Part shown: positions 9,100 through 18,026 of the stretch, piece after piece
Position numbering within the stretch: position 1 is the stretch's first letter
Layout of the letters: the number at the start of each line of letters is the position of its first letter
Assembly: GCF_000720135.1 (NCBI RefSeq)
Contig: NZ_JOIU01000008.1
Coordinates: 186,001-250,000 of the forward strand
DNA: 64,000 nucleotides
Reading direction: 5' to 3'
Source of the DNA: Streptomyces sp. NRRL S-1022
GTDB lineage: Bacteria > Actinomycetota > Actinomycetes > Streptomycetales > Streptomycetaceae
Position numbers and translations under genes: made by a program
Notes under the pieces: generated by a model
The model's input: only the letters and a program-made list of their open reading frames with translations
Databases searched by the model: none
What the model was told of the DNA's origin: nothing

Positions 9100-12012
9100 T
9101 CACGGCTTGAGGACGAGCGTGTCGCTCGTGCTCTGGTCCACCGCCTTGGCCGAGAACGACCAGGGCAGCAGTTCGCCCTTGGCCCACTTGCCCGTCTGGT
9201 CCGTGTAGTGCGCGCTGAAGGCGTGCCCGGAGGCGCCGGTCAGGTTGATCCACCTGGACTTGTCGAGGTCGGCGAGGTTGACGACCATCCGCATGGACGG
9301 CACCCAGACGACGTTGTAGCCGCCGGCGGCGTTCCAGCCGCTCGCGTTCACGGTGGCCTCGCCGCCGCTCAGCTTCCAGGGGCCGCGGTTCAGGATGTAC
9401 TGCAGGACCTGGGGGCCCTCGGTGCCGAGCGTCTGGTTCTTCAGGAACAGCCGGTGCAGGCGGCCCCAGCTCCAGGTGTCGATGTCCTTGCCGAGCTTGG
9501 CGGTCAGCTCCCAGCGGGCGTCGATCATGGCCCGCGCGAAGAGCTGGTCACGGTTCTCGGCGCCGGGCCGGGTGCCCGACTTGGGCGTCTTCCACCAGTC
9601 GCTGTCCGGCTTGTCCATCAGGGTGCGCACGACCTCGAACCAGCGGTCGCCGCCGTCCGGCTGCGCCTGGTCGGCGTCGCGCCGGCCGCACTCGCGCACC
9701 TTGGTGTCGTCGTCCACCGGGCCGGTGCTGTCGATCTTGTCGACCCACAGGCACTGTCCCTTGACGCGCACCTCCTTGGGCAGCTTGTTGCCGAAGGCCA
9801 GCTTGAGGATGTTGCGCCAGACGGCGTTGAAGTACGCGGCGGCCGCGGAGTCGGCATCCTGGGTGTAGTCCCAGCCCTCCAGCAGCTTCTGCGCCTCGCG
9901 GACGTCCGGGTCGTCGAGGTCGATCTTCAGCAGCTTGGGGACCAGGAGCTTGGCGATCTCGCTGCTGTTGTCCAGCTGCATCTGCCGCATGTCGTCGGTG
10001 GAGACCTTCCCGCCGTCCTTGATCTTGGACTCGATCAGGTCGGAGATGCGCTGGCTGCGGGTGCCGTAGCCCCAGTCGGTGGTCAGCGTGTACGGGTACT
10101 TCCCGGGGTCGACCACGGCCTGGTTGGCGGTGACGATGTAGCCGCGGTCGGGGTCGAACTCGTAGGGCAGCTCGTCCTGCTTTATGAAGCCCGTCCAGCG
10201 GTACTTCGAGTCCCAGCCCGGCGCCGGGACGGAGCCGTCGTCCTTGGCGGAGCGCGTGGGGATCTTGCCGGGCAGCGTGTAGCCGATGTGGTTGTCCGTG
10301 CCGGCGTAGATCAGGTTCTGCGACGGCACGTCGAACAGGGCCGCCGCCGCGCGGAAGTCCTTCCAGTCCGCGGCCTTGTCGAGGGCGAACACGGCGTCCA
10401 TGGAGGTGCCCGGGTCGAGCGCGGTCCAGCGCAGGGCGATGCCGTAGCCGTCACCCCGGTCGGGTGCGGCGGTGTTCACGGTCGCCTTCTTGCCGACCTC
10501 GACGAGTTCGTCGTCACGGTCGGACAGCAGCGGCATCCCGTCCTGGGTCTGACGGACGACGATCTTCTTGGCCGTGCCGCCGGCGACCTGGATGGTCTCC
10601 TCGCGGGTCTTGAACGGCCGGATCTTGCCGTCGTACAGGTAGCCGTTGGCGCTCACCTTCTCCAGGTAGAGGTCGGTGACGTCGACCCCGGAGTTGGTCA
10701 TGCCCCAGGCGATCTTGCCGTTGTGGCCGATGACCACACCGGGCATGCCGGCGAACGTGTAGCCGCTGACGTCGTACTGGCACTTGCTGGAGACGGTCCG
10801 GCAGTGCAGGCCCATCTGGTACCAGACGGACGGCAGGGACGCCGACAGGTGCGGGTCGTTGGCCAGCAGCGGCTTGCCCTTGACGGTGTACTTGCCGGCG
10901 ACCACCCACGAGTTGGAGCCGATGCCCTGGCCGTTCACGCCGACGGCCGTGGGGAGGTCGTCCAGGACGTTGTAGAGGCCGCCCAGCTGGCTCGTGAGGC
11001 CCGAACCCGTCCCGCCCGAGGCGGAGGAGCCGGCCGTGCCCGTGGCGCCCTGAGTGGTGCCCGCGGTGCCGCCGGCCGTGCCCGCGGTGCCGCCCGTGCC
11101 GGTGGTGCCCGTGGTGCCCGTGGTGCCGGTGGTGCCCGTGGTCCCGCCCGTGCCCGTGGTGCCGGTAGTGCCGCCCGTCGTCCCCTGGGCGGTGTTCGCG
11201 ACGCCGCTCTGCTGGAAGGCCTTGGTCAGATCGTCGTACTGCCCGTCCCGGACGATCGGCTTGTTGCGGCCGGAGGGGTACGCCGGGTACAGGTCCTGGA
11301 TCTGCTGCGGGCCGAGGCGGCTGGTCAGCAGGGCCCGGTCGATCTCGTCCTGCATGTTGCCGCGCAGGTCCCAGGCCATCGCCTTCAGCCAGGCGATGGA
11401 GTCGACCGGGGTCCACTTCTGCGGCGTGTAGTCGTTGGTGAAGCCCAGCGCCGCGTACTCCAGCGAGATGTCCTCGCCGTCCTTGCCCTGGAGGTAGGCG
11501 TTGACCCCCTTGGCGTAGGCCTGGAGGTACTTCTTCGTGGCGGGTGACAGCTTGGTGTCGTACTCCTGCTGGGCGATCCGGTCCCAGCCGAGGGTGCGCA
11601 GGAACGCGTCGTTCTCGACCTGCCCCTTGCCGAACATCTCCGACAGGCGCCCGGAGGTCATGTGCCGGCGCACGTCCATCTCGTAGAACCGGTCCTGCGC
11701 CTGGACGAAGCCCTGCGCCATGAACAGGTCCTCGTCCGAGGAGGCGTAGATCTGCGGGATGCCGTAGCCGTCCCGCTTGACGTCGACCGGTCCGGACAGG
11801 CCGTCGAGCTTGATCGAACCCGTGGTCTGCGGGAAGGAGGCGCGGACCGTGCTGATCGACCAGTAGGCGCCGTAGGCGACGCCTCCGATGATGGCCAGGA
11901 CCAGCACGAGCACGATCAGTCGGGCTCTGCGCCCCTTCTTCCTGCCGGACTTGACGGACGTGGCACCCGTGGTGGCGGTGTCACCCGTTGTGGCGGTGGT
12001 GTTGGGGGGCAT
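9100..12012 (-). CDS. Penicillin acylase family protein (Ntn hydrolase), membrane-anchored or secreted
   Basis: A 970-residue S45-type N-terminal nucleophile hydrolase. Members are exported and cut autocatalytically into alpha and beta chains; they deacylate penicillins, acyl-homoserine lactones or related amides. One N-terminal membrane segment (LIVLVLVLAIIGGVAYGAYW, about residues 32-51) follows a basic stretch. The alpha region shows GYGIPQIYASSDEDLFMAQGF. The predicted beta-chain nucleophile is Ser366 in SNSWVVAGK, followed by PLLANDPHL. Just before it, in the spacer position, sits an unusual Gly-Thr-rich run of about 70 residues. The first ATG after a basic region is chosen; reading further upstream would overlap the divergent antiporter. 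The substrate is unknown. Confidence 0.9.
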   Translation of the reverse strand: MPPNTTATTGDTATTGATSVKSGRKKGRRARLIVLVLVLAIIGGVAYGAYWSISTVRASFPQTTGSIKLDGLSGPVDVKRDGYGIPQIYASSDEDLFMAQGFVQAQDRFYEMDVRRHMTSGRLSEMFGKGQVENDAFLRTLGWDRIAQQEYDTKLSPATKKYLQAYAKGVNAYLQGKDGEDISLEYAALGFTNDYTPQKWTPVDSIAWLKAMAWDLRGNMQDEIDRALLTSRLGPQQIQDLYPAYPSGRNKPIVRDGQYDDLTKAFQQSGVANTAQGTTGGTTGTTGTGGTTGTTGTTGTTGTTGTGGTAGTAGGTAGTTQGATGTAGSSASGGTGSGLTSQLGGLYNVLDDLPTAVGVNGQGIGSNSWVVAGKYTVKGKPLLANDPHLSASLPSVWYQMGLHCRTVSSKCQYDVSGYTFAGMPGVVIGHNGKIAWGMTNSGVDVTDLYLEKVSANGYLYDGKIRPFKTREETIQVAGGTAKKIVVRQTQDGMPLLSDRDDELVEVGKKATVNTAAPDRGDGYGIALRWTALDPGTSMDAVFALDKAADWKDFRAAAALFDVPSQNLIYAGTDNHIGYTLPGKIPTRSAKDDGSVPAPGWDSKYRWTGFIKQDELPYEFDPDRGYIVTANQAVVDPGKYPYTLTTDWGYGTRSQRISDLIESKIKDGGKVSTDDMRQMQLDNSSEIAKLLVPKLLKIDLDDPDVREAQKLLEGWDYTQDADSAAAAYFNAVWRNILKLAFGNKLPKEVRVKGQCLWVDKIDSTGPVDDDTKVRECGRRDADQAQPDGGDRWFEVVRTLMDKPDSDWWKTPKSGTRPGAENRDQLFARAMIDARWELTAKLGKDIDTWSWGRLHRLFLKNQTLGTEGPQVLQYILNRGPWKLSGGEATVNASGWNAAGGYNVVWVPSMRMVVNLADLDKSRWINLTGASGHAFSAHYTDQTGKWAKGELLPWSFSAKAVDQSTSDTLVLKP
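10990..11195 (-). repeat. Gly-Thr-rich low-complexity repeat inside the acylase gene
   Basis: Short degenerate GGC/ACC-type codon repeats encode GGTTGTTGTGG-like units, passing into GTAGTAGG and a Ser/Gly tail. It occupies the alpha/beta linker just upstream of the catalytic serine. The nucleotide repeats are near-identical, so unit number could vary by slippage. Confidence 0.85.
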
Positions 12013-12237
12013 CGCTGTCCTTGCTGTCCTAACGCGAGCGGCAGGTCGGGCTGTGACTTTGAATGAGCGCTGGAGCAACCATAGGCGCAGGGCCCTGCCC
12101 CGCTTGACGCGGAGTCGGGAACCAGCGCGCACGAGCGTTCGATCTTGCCTCGTGAACGTCAAGAAAGCGTCAAGACTTAGGTAAGGTAACGAAGTAACCG
12201 GAGATTCCCCGCCCCGCTCCCGGAGGAGGAACGCCCG

Positions 12238-13743
12238 CTGACTGTCCACCACCTCAACCAGCTCCTGCTCGTGTGCTCCGTCGTGCTGCTCGTCGCCGTC
12301 GCGGCCGTCCGGGTCTCCTCGCGCAGCGGGCTCCCCAGCCTGCTCGTCTACCTGGGGATCGGCGTCCTCATGGGCCAGGACGGCATCGGGCACATCGACT
12401 TCAACAGCGTCGCGGTCACCCAGGTCATGGGATACGCGGCCCTGGTCGTGATCCTCGCCGAGGGCGGCCTGGGCACGAAGTGGAAGGAGATCCGGCCGGT
12501 CCTGTCGTCCGCATCCGTGCTGGCCACGCTGGGCGTCGCGATCAGCGTGGGGGTCACCGCGGCGGGCGCGCACTACCTGGTCGGGCTGGAGTGGCGGCAG
12601 GCGCTGATCATCGGCGCGGTGGTGTCCTCGACGGACGCGGCGGCGGTCTTCTCGGTCCTGAGGAGGATTCCCCTCCCCGCGCGCGTGACGGGCACGCTGG
12701 AGGCCGAGTCCGGCTTCAACGACGCCCCGGTGGTCATCCTGGTCGTCGCCTTCTCCACGGCCGGCCCGGTCGAGCACTGGTACGTCCTGCTCGGCGAGAT
12801 AGCCCTGGAGCTGGCCATCGGCGCGGCCATAGGGATCGCGGTGGGCTGGTTCGGCTCCTGGGGGCTGCGGCACGTGGCCCTGCCCGCCTCCGGCCTCTAC
12901 CCGATCGCCGTGATGGCCATCGCCGTCACCGCCTACGCCGCCGGCGCCCTGGGGCACGGCAGCGGCTTCCTCGCCGTCTACCTGGCCTCGATGACGCTCG
13001 GCAACGCGCGGCTTCCCCACTGGCCCGCCACCCGCGGCTTCGCCGAGGGGCTCGGCTGGATCGCGCAGATCGGCATGTTCGTCCTCCTCGGGCTGCTGGT
13101 CACCCCGCACGAGCTGGGCGACGACGTCTGGCCCGCCCTGGTCATCGGGCTGGTGCTGACCATGGTGGCCCGCCCGCTGAGCGTGGTGGGCAGCCTGGCG
13201 CCGTTCCGGGTGCCGTGGCGGGAGCAGGCCCTGATGTCGTGGGCCGGCCTGCGCGGCGCCGTGCCCATCATCCTGGCGACCATCCCGATGGTGAACGGGG
13301 TCGTCGGCAGCCGCCGCATCTTCAACATCGTCTTCGTCCTGGTCGTCGTCTACACCCTCGTCCAGGGGCCCACCCTGCCCTGGCTGGCCCGCACCCTGCG
13401 CCTGGGCGAGCAGGGCGAGGCCTCCGACCTCGGCATCGAATCGGCGCCCCTGGAACGGCTGCGCGGGCACCTGCTGTCCGTCTCCGTCCCCGAGGGCTCC
13501 CGGATGCACGGCGTGGAGGTCAGCGAGCTGCGGCTGCCGCCCGGCGCGGCCGTCACGCTGGTCGTACGGGAGGAAAAATCGTTCGTGCCGATGCCCTCGA
13601 CGGTGCTGCGGCGCGGCGACGAGCTGCTGGTCGTCGCCACCGACCCGGTCCGCGACGCGGCGGAACGGCGCCTGCGCGCGGTCGCCCACGGCGGCAAGCT
13701 GGCCGGCTGGCTGGGCACCGGCGGGAACGGCACCACACACTGA
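12238..13743 (+). CDS. CPA1-type potassium (or sodium)/proton antiporter with C-terminal RCK domain
   Basis: A 501-residue integral membrane transporter. About 12 hydrophobic segments cover residues 8-395, including VVSSTDAAAVFSVLR and LEAESGFNDAPVV, the Asp motifs of CPA1 exchangers. A C-terminal TrkA-C (RCK-C) domain (about residues 410-490, GSRMHGVEVSELRLPPGAAV) may sense ions or nucleotides. It resembles the NhaP2/CvrA group that exports K+ or Na+ for H+. The best start is a CTG (LTVHHLNQLLLVCSVV) 8 bases after a strong GGAGGAGG ribosome site; the first canonical start, a GTG 33 bp downstream, would cut into the first membrane helix. Confidence 0.88.
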   Translation: MTVHHLNQLLLVCSVVLLVAVAAVRVSSRSGLPSLLVYLGIGVLMGQDGIGHIDFNSVAVTQVMGYAALVVILAEGGLGTKWKEIRPVLSSASVLATLGVAISVGVTAAGAHYLVGLEWRQALIIGAVVSSTDAAAVFSVLRRIPLPARVTGTLEAESGFNDAPVVILVVAFSTAGPVEHWYVLLGEIALELAIGAAIGIAVGWFGSWGLRHVALPASGLYPIAVMAIAVTAYAAGALGHGSGFLAVYLASMTLGNARLPHWPATRGFAEGLGWIAQIGMFVLLGLLVTPHELGDDVWPALVIGLVLTMVARPLSVVGSLAPFRVPWREQALMSWAGLRGAVPIILATIPMVNGVVGSRRIFNIVFVLVVVYTLVQGPTLPWLARTLRLGEQGEASDLGIESAPLERLRGHLLSVSVPEGSRMHGVEVSELRLPPGAAVTLVVREEKSFVPMPSTVLRRGDELLVVATDPVRDAAERRLRAVAHGGKLAGWLGTGGNGTTH

Positions 13744-14022
13744 GAGGGCGTTTCGCACCGTTCGCACCCCATGAATTCCCAGGTGACCGCGCCCATGGTG
13801 CTCGTTTTCACAGACGCGCAAGCGGTGCTCCCTTGTACGATGAAGGCGCACACTGATCGAACCAACTCTGCCTGACGCAGAGCTGGCGCGACCGTATGGC
13901 GGCCGGGTCGCCCCCCACACCCCCGTGGGCACCGGTATCTACCGCAGTCCGCGCAAGAGGACAGCTCTCGGCGCCCGGCCCGTACGGGGCACGCGCTACC
14001 AGGCGGCAGAAAGGCACGGGCC

Positions 14023-15321
14023 GTGGGATCCACGGTCACCACCACCGAACCGGAGAAGACCTCGCCGGCGTCCTCCCGCCCCGGATACGGACAGCTGCTG
14101 CGCACCCGCGGCGCCTGGACGTTCCTGCTGCCCGGCTTCGCGGCGCGCCAGCCGTTCGCGATGCTCACCATCTCCATCGTGCTGCTCGTCCAGCACACCA
14201 CCGGCTCGTACGGCGCCGCGGGCGCCGCCGCTGCCGCCACCGGTGTCTCCATGGCGCTGTTCGCGCCCTACAGCGGGCGTCTCGCCGACCGCTACGGCCA
14301 GCGGGCCGTCCTGCTCCCCGGCGTCCTGGTGCACACCGTCTCCGGCCTGTCCCTGACGGCGCTCGCGCTGGCCCACGCGCCCCTGTGGGCGCTGTTCCTG
14401 GCGGCCGTCCCGACCGGCGCCTCGGTGCCGCAGGTCGGCCCCATGGTGCGGGCCCGCTGGGGCGTGAAGCTCCAGGGCTCGCCCCTGATGACCACCGCGG
14501 CGGCTTTCGAGTCCGTCACCGACGAGCTGACCTTCGTCTTCGGCCCGCTGCTGGCGACCGCGCTGTGCACCACCGTGACGCCGTCGGCGGGCCTGGTCAC
14601 CGAGGCCGCGCTGACCCTCGTCGGCGGTCTGCTGTTCGCCGCGCAGAAGAGCACGCAGCCGCAGGTGTCCGCGCAGAGCGGGCACGCGCGCGTGCAGCAC
14701 ACCTCCGCCCTGCGCGTCCCGGGCGTGCGCGTGCTGGTCGTGACCTTCCTCGGCATCGGGTCCGTCTTCGGCGGCATGCAGGTGTCGCTCGCGGCCTTCA
14801 CCGAGTCGATCGGCGAGCCCGGCCTGAACGGCGTCCTGTACGGCGTCTTCGCCGCCGGAAACATGCTGTCCGGCATCGTCTGCGGCGCGATCGCCTGGAA
14901 GGCGGCTCCCCAGCGGCGCCTGGTGATCGGCTACACGGCGCTCGCGCTGGCGGCGTCCGCCCTGTGGACGGCGCACTCGGTGCCGCTGCTCGCCGCGCTC
15001 GGCCTGCTGGTCGGCATGTGCATCGCGCCGTCGCTGATCACGGGCTACACGCTGGTCGAGAGCCTGGTCCCGGCCGGCGCCCGCACCGAGGCCTTCACCT
15101 GGCTGACCGGTGCCGTCGCGCTCGGCCAGGCCGCCGCCGTCACGGTCGCCGGACAGCTGGAGGACCGGCTGTGGGACGGCGCCGGATTCCTGGTGCCGAT
15201 GGCCGGAACCGTACTGGCGCTGGCCACCCTGGTGACGCTGCGCTCCCGGCTGGTCCCGCGGCAGCCGAACCGCACGGTCGCGCGTGGCGTCGGTCACCGC
15301 GTGCCCGCCACGGTGGACTGA
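14023..15321 (+). CDS. MFS transporter
   Basis: A 432-residue protein with a GTG start and about 12 predicted membrane helices. The MFS loop 2-3 motif is visible as YSGRLADRYGQRAVLLPG (G-x-L-a-D-r-x-G-x-R), and TLVESLVPAGARTEAFTW fits a loop of drug and sugar exporters. The substrate is unknown. It is preceded by a 279-bp gap with no gene and followed after 67 bp by the FmdB gene, which has its own CIRCE-like element. Confidence 0.86.
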   Translation: MGSTVTTTEPEKTSPASSRPGYGQLLRTRGAWTFLLPGFAARQPFAMLTISIVLLVQHTTGSYGAAGAAAAATGVSMALFAPYSGRLADRYGQRAVLLPGVLVHTVSGLSLTALALAHAPLWALFLAAVPTGASVPQVGPMVRARWGVKLQGSPLMTTAAAFESVTDELTFVFGPLLATALCTTVTPSAGLVTEAALTLVGGLLFAAQKSTQPQVSAQSGHARVQHTSALRVPGVRVLVVTFLGIGSVFGGMQVSLAAFTESIGEPGLNGVLYGVFAAGNMLSGIVCGAIAWKAAPQRRLVIGYTALALAASALWTAHSVPLLAALGLLVGMCIAPSLITGYTLVESLVPAGARTEAFTWLTGAVALGQAAAVTVAGQLEDRLWDGAGFLVPMAGTVLALATLVTLRSRLVPRQPNRTVARGVGHRVPATVD

Positions 15322-15351
15322 TTCCCGGGAATACGTCACTATGGATCGTCG

Positions 15352-15378
15352 TTAGCACTCATCGAGTGAGAGTGCCAG
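15352..15378 (+). promoter_or_regulatory. CIRCE-like element (HrcA operator)
   Basis: TTAGCACTC-N9-GAGTGCCAG matches the CIRCE consensus TTAGCACTC-N9-GAGTGCTAA at 16 of 18 positions with the exact 9-bp spacer. It lies in the short leader of the FmdB gene and its right arm touches the ribosome binding site AGGAGGA. In Streptomyces, CIRCE/HrcA is known for groESL1 and groEL2, so this would put the zinc-ribbon protein under heat-shock control. HrcA binding is inferred. Confidence 0.6.
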
Positions 15379-15388
15379 GAGGAAGACA

Positions 15389-15697
15389 GTGCCGACCTAC
15401 CAGTACCAGTGCACCGAGTGCGGCGAGGGCCTTGAGGCGGTGCAGAAGTTCACCGACGACGCCCTGACGGAGTGCCCCAACTGCAAGGGCCGCCTGAAGA
15501 AGGTGTTCTCCGCGGTCGGCATCGTCTTCAAGGGCTCCGGGTTCTACCGCAACGACTCGCGCGGCTCGACGTCGAGCAGCACCCCGGCGTCGAAGCCGGC
15601 CGGCTCGTCGTCCGACTCGAAGACGTCCTCCACGACGTCCTCGGCCTCGACCTCGTCCTCGTCGAGCTCCAGCTCCACCAGCAGCTCGGCCGCCTGA
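15389..15697 (+). CDS. FmdB-family zinc-ribbon protein
   Basis: A 102-residue protein with a GTG start. Residues 1-45 form the FmdB/CxxC_CxxC_SSSS zinc ribbon: YQYQCTECGEGLE and ECPNCKGRLKKVFSAVG, with cysteine pairs CxxC and CxxC, then IVFKGSGFYRNDSR. The C-terminal 45 residues are almost all Ser, Thr and Ala. The family is widespread and of unknown function; the name comes from a regulator of formamidase genes. A CIRCE-like element covers its leader and a strong terminator follows, so it is probably monocistronic and stress-responsive. Confidence 0.88.
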   Translation: MPTYQYQCTECGEGLEAVQKFTDDALTECPNCKGRLKKVFSAVGIVFKGSGFYRNDSRGSTSSSTPASKPAGSSSDSKTSSTTSSASTSSSSSSSSTSSSAA

Positions 15698-15710
15698 GAA
15701 CTCTCACCCG

Positions 15711-15738
15711 GACCCTGCCGTCCCGCGACGGCAGGGTC
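15711..15738 (+). terminator. Rho-independent-type terminator after the FmdB gene
   Basis: GACCCTGCCGTC-CCGC-GACGGCAGGGTC is a perfect 12-bp stem with a 4-base loop, 13 bp after the stop codon. The following T run is short, as is usual in streptomycetes. Confidence 0.8.
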
Positions 15739-15796
15739 TTCGGCGTTCCCCGGCACCGGCTCCCCCGCGGTGACGCGGCCCGCTAGTGTGCTGGTC

Positions 15797-16630
15797 ATGG
15801 TGAACGCAGAGATCGGCGTAATCGGCGGCTCGGGTTTCTACTCCTTCCTGGACGACGTGACCGAGATCCAGGTGGACACCCCCTACGGAGCGCCCAGCGA
15901 CTCCCTCTTCCTCGGCGAGATCGCCGGCCGGCGGGTCGCCTTCCTGCCCCGGCACGGCCGTGGCCACCACCTGCCGCCGCACCGCATCAACTACCGCGCC
16001 AACCTGTGGGCACTGCGCTCCGTCGGCGTCCGGCAGGTCCTCGGTCCGTGCGCGGTGGGCGGGCTGCGCCCCGAGTACGGCCCGGGCACCCTGCTCGTGC
16101 CGGACCAGCTGGTGGACCGTACGAAGTCCAGGGCGCAGACCTACTTCGACGGGCTGCCGCTGCCCGACGGCACCGTGCCGAACGTCGTGCACGTGTCCAT
16201 GGCCGACCCCTACTGCCCCACCGGGCGGGCCGCCGCGCTGAAGGCGGCCCGCGGCCGGGACTGGGAACCGGTGGACGGCGGCACGCTGGTCGTGGTCGAG
16301 GGACCGCGGTTCTCCACCCGCGCCGAATCGTTGTGGCACCAGGCGCAGGGCTGGTCGGTGGTGGGCATGACCGGCCACCCCGAGGCCGCGCTCGCCCGGG
16401 AACTCCAGCTGTGCTACACCTCGCTGACCCTGGTCACCGACCTCGACGCGGGCGCCGAGACCGGGGAGGGCGTCTCCCACGAGGAGGTGCTGCGGGTGTT
16501 CGCGGCCAACGTGGACCGGCTGCGCGGTGTCCTGTTCGACGCGGTGGCGGCGCTGCCGGAGACCGGGGGGCGCGACTGCCTGTGCGTGAACGCGCTCGGG
16601 GGGATGGACCCGGGGTTCGCGCTGCCGTAG
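15797..16630 (+). CDS. mtnP: S-methyl-5'-thioadenosine phosphorylase
   Basis: A 277-residue PNP-fold protein that splits methylthioadenosine into adenine and methylthioribose 1-phosphate in methionine salvage. Key stretches are IGVIGGSGFYSF (phosphate loop), FLPRHGRGHHLPPHRINYRANLWAL, VVEGPRFSTRAESLWHQ and VGMTGHPEAALARELQLCY. The final Asp region reads LVTDLDAGAE, fitting the 6-aminopurine type (MTAP rather than guanosine-type PNP). The ATG is used; the next codon, GTG, is an alternative. No salvage partner is adjacent. Confidence 0.93.
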   Translation: MVNAEIGVIGGSGFYSFLDDVTEIQVDTPYGAPSDSLFLGEIAGRRVAFLPRHGRGHHLPPHRINYRANLWALRSVGVRQVLGPCAVGGLRPEYGPGTLLVPDQLVDRTKSRAQTYFDGLPLPDGTVPNVVHVSMADPYCPTGRAAALKAARGRDWEPVDGGTLVVVEGPRFSTRAESLWHQAQGWSVVGMTGHPEAALARELQLCYTSLTLVTDLDAGAETGEGVSHEEVLRVFAANVDRLRGVLFDAVAALPETGGRDCLCVNALGGMDPGFALP

Positions 16631-16679
16631 GACGGCACGGGCGCGGAGCTTCTCGTTCGGGTGGGCGAGTTGTCCACAA

Positions 16680-16698
16680 CCGGTGGGTGATCCACCGG
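16680..16698. promoter_or_regulatory. Inverted repeat downstream of mtnP
   Basis: CCGGTGG-GTGAT-CCACCGG is a perfect 7-bp inverted repeat 49 bp after the mtnP stop and about 75 bp before the SAF-domain gene. It could be a weak terminator or an operator; there is no T run. Confidence 0.35.
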
Positions 16699-16771
16699 CC
16701 CCGGCGGGATCCGGCGCGGGGCCGCATCGTGGGACCGCAAGCCGAACTCCTCGCCGCAGGCGGTGATCCCC

Positions 16772-17368
16772 ATGCCCACGTCGTCCTCGCCCACGTCCTC
16801 CTCGTCCCCGCCCCCGTTCCCTTCCGCTCCGCCCCCTCTGCGGCTGCCGCGCCCGCTGGGCACGGACGCACCGCCGACCGCTGAGGTGCCCCCGTTCGAT
16901 CCGGTACGGGTGCGCGGCGGGCGGTATGTGCTGCAACGGCTGGTACGGCACCGCGGGCGGGCCGTCGCGGCCGGCCTCGCGGCGACCGCGGCGGCGCTGG
17001 TGGCCGCGGGCCCCGAGGCCGCGACGGCGCCGCACGCCGCGGAGCGGACGCGGGCCCACCGGACCGCGGACCACCGACGCGGGCACCCGGTGGCCGAGGT
17101 GGTGACGGCGCCGGTGCGGATCGCCGACGCCGCCACGGTGCGGCTGCTCCGGCCCGGGGACCGCGTCGACGTGATCGCCGCGGCGGACCCGTCGGCCGGA
17201 GGCGGAGTCCGGGTGCTCGCACGCGGAGTGCGGGTGACGGAGGTGCCCGAGCCGCCGGCCGGCGCGGCCGAGAGCGGCGCGCTGGTCGTGCTGGCGGTGC
17301 CGCGTGCCGCGGCGGCACGGCTGGTCGGCGCGAGTGCCACCGCCCGCCTGGCGGTGACGCTGTGCTGA
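16772..17368 (+). CDS. SAF-domain protein of the CpaB/RcpC type
   Basis: A 198-residue protein. After a Pro/Ser-rich N terminus it has one weak hydrophobic stretch (GRAVAAGLAATAAALVAAG) and then a C-terminal RcpC/CpaB-like segment: TAPVRIADAATVRLLRPGDRVDVIAA, followed by ARGVRVTEV and ALVVLAVPRAAAARLVGAS. CpaB proteins are periplasmic or extracytoplasmic parts of Flp pilus assembly, but no pilus genes are near, so the role here is open. The ATG with GGCGG 8 bases upstream is preferred over a GTG nine bases earlier. Confidence 0.65.
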   Translation: MPTSSSPTSSSSPPPFPSAPPPLRLPRPLGTDAPPTAEVPPFDPVRVRGGRYVLQRLVRHRGRAVAAGLAATAAALVAAGPEAATAPHAAERTRAHRTADHRRGHPVAEVVTAPVRIADAATVRLLRPGDRVDVIAAADPSAGGGVRVLARGVRVTEVPEPPAGAAESGALVVLAVPRAAAARLVGASATARLAVTLC

Positions 17369-17506
17369 ACCGGTTCGTACCCCCTGTCGACGGCCGGCTG
17401 TCGAGTCCCACGATCGTGCCGCCGGACTGGACACACCCGCCGCGCCGTGTCGTAGGTTGCGGAGCGTTTCGTTCCACACCCTGTGCACGCGAGGAGAGTC
17501 CCCTAG

Positions 17507-17983
17507 GTGAGCGCGAAGAACGAACCGAGCGTCTGGCACGGCTTCAAGGCCTTCCTGATGCGCGGCAACGTCGTCGATCTGGCAGTCGCGGTGGTCATCG
17601 GCGCGGCCTTCTCGAACATCGTCAACACGGTGGTGAAGGGGATCATCAACCCGGTGGTCGGCGCGATCGGCACGCAGAACCTCGACAACTACAGCTCGTG
17701 CCTGAAGGACCCGTGCACGGTCGGCGCGGACGGCACGACCACACACGGGGTGCGGATCCTGTGGGGCTCGGTCCTGGGCGCCACGCTCACCTTCGTGATC
17801 ACCGCGGCGGTCGTGTACTTCCTGATGGTGCTGCCGATGTCGAAGTACCTGGCCCGGCAGGCCGCCCGGAAGTCGGCGCGGGAGGGCACGAAGGAGGTCA
17901 TCGAGGTGTCCGAGCTGGAGGTGCTCAAGGAGATCCGCGACGCGCTGGTCGCCCAGCGCGGGCCGGGGCACGGCGAGCGCTAG
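17507..17983 (+). CDS. mscL: Large-conductance mechanosensitive channel
   Basis: A 158-residue homopentameric osmotic safety valve. The N-terminal helix and TM1 read GFKAFLMRGNVVDLAVAVVIG and AAFSNIVNTVVKGIINPVVGAI, the classic MscL gate region; TM2 is LTFVITAAVVYFLMVLPM. The periplasmic loop carries a cysteine pair (SSCLKDPCTV). The cytoplasmic helix is longer than the usual ~136-residue family length and includes EVIEVSELEVLKEIRDAL. It starts with GTG. Confidence 0.95.
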   Translation: MSAKNEPSVWHGFKAFLMRGNVVDLAVAVVIGAAFSNIVNTVVKGIINPVVGAIGTQNLDNYSSCLKDPCTVGADGTTTHGVRILWGSVLGATLTFVITAAVVYFLMVLPMSKYLARQAARKSAREGTKEVIEVSELEVLKEIRDALVAQRGPGHGER

Positions 17984-18026
17984 CGGCAGCACCACCGAGG
18001 GCGGCCCGGCGGCTCCGGCGGGCGGC

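Noticed and set aside
12013..13932. Minus-strand open frame continuing the acylase gene upstream
   Set aside because: It lies wholly over the antiporter gene, has no signal region or family match, and reflects high-GC antisense frames.
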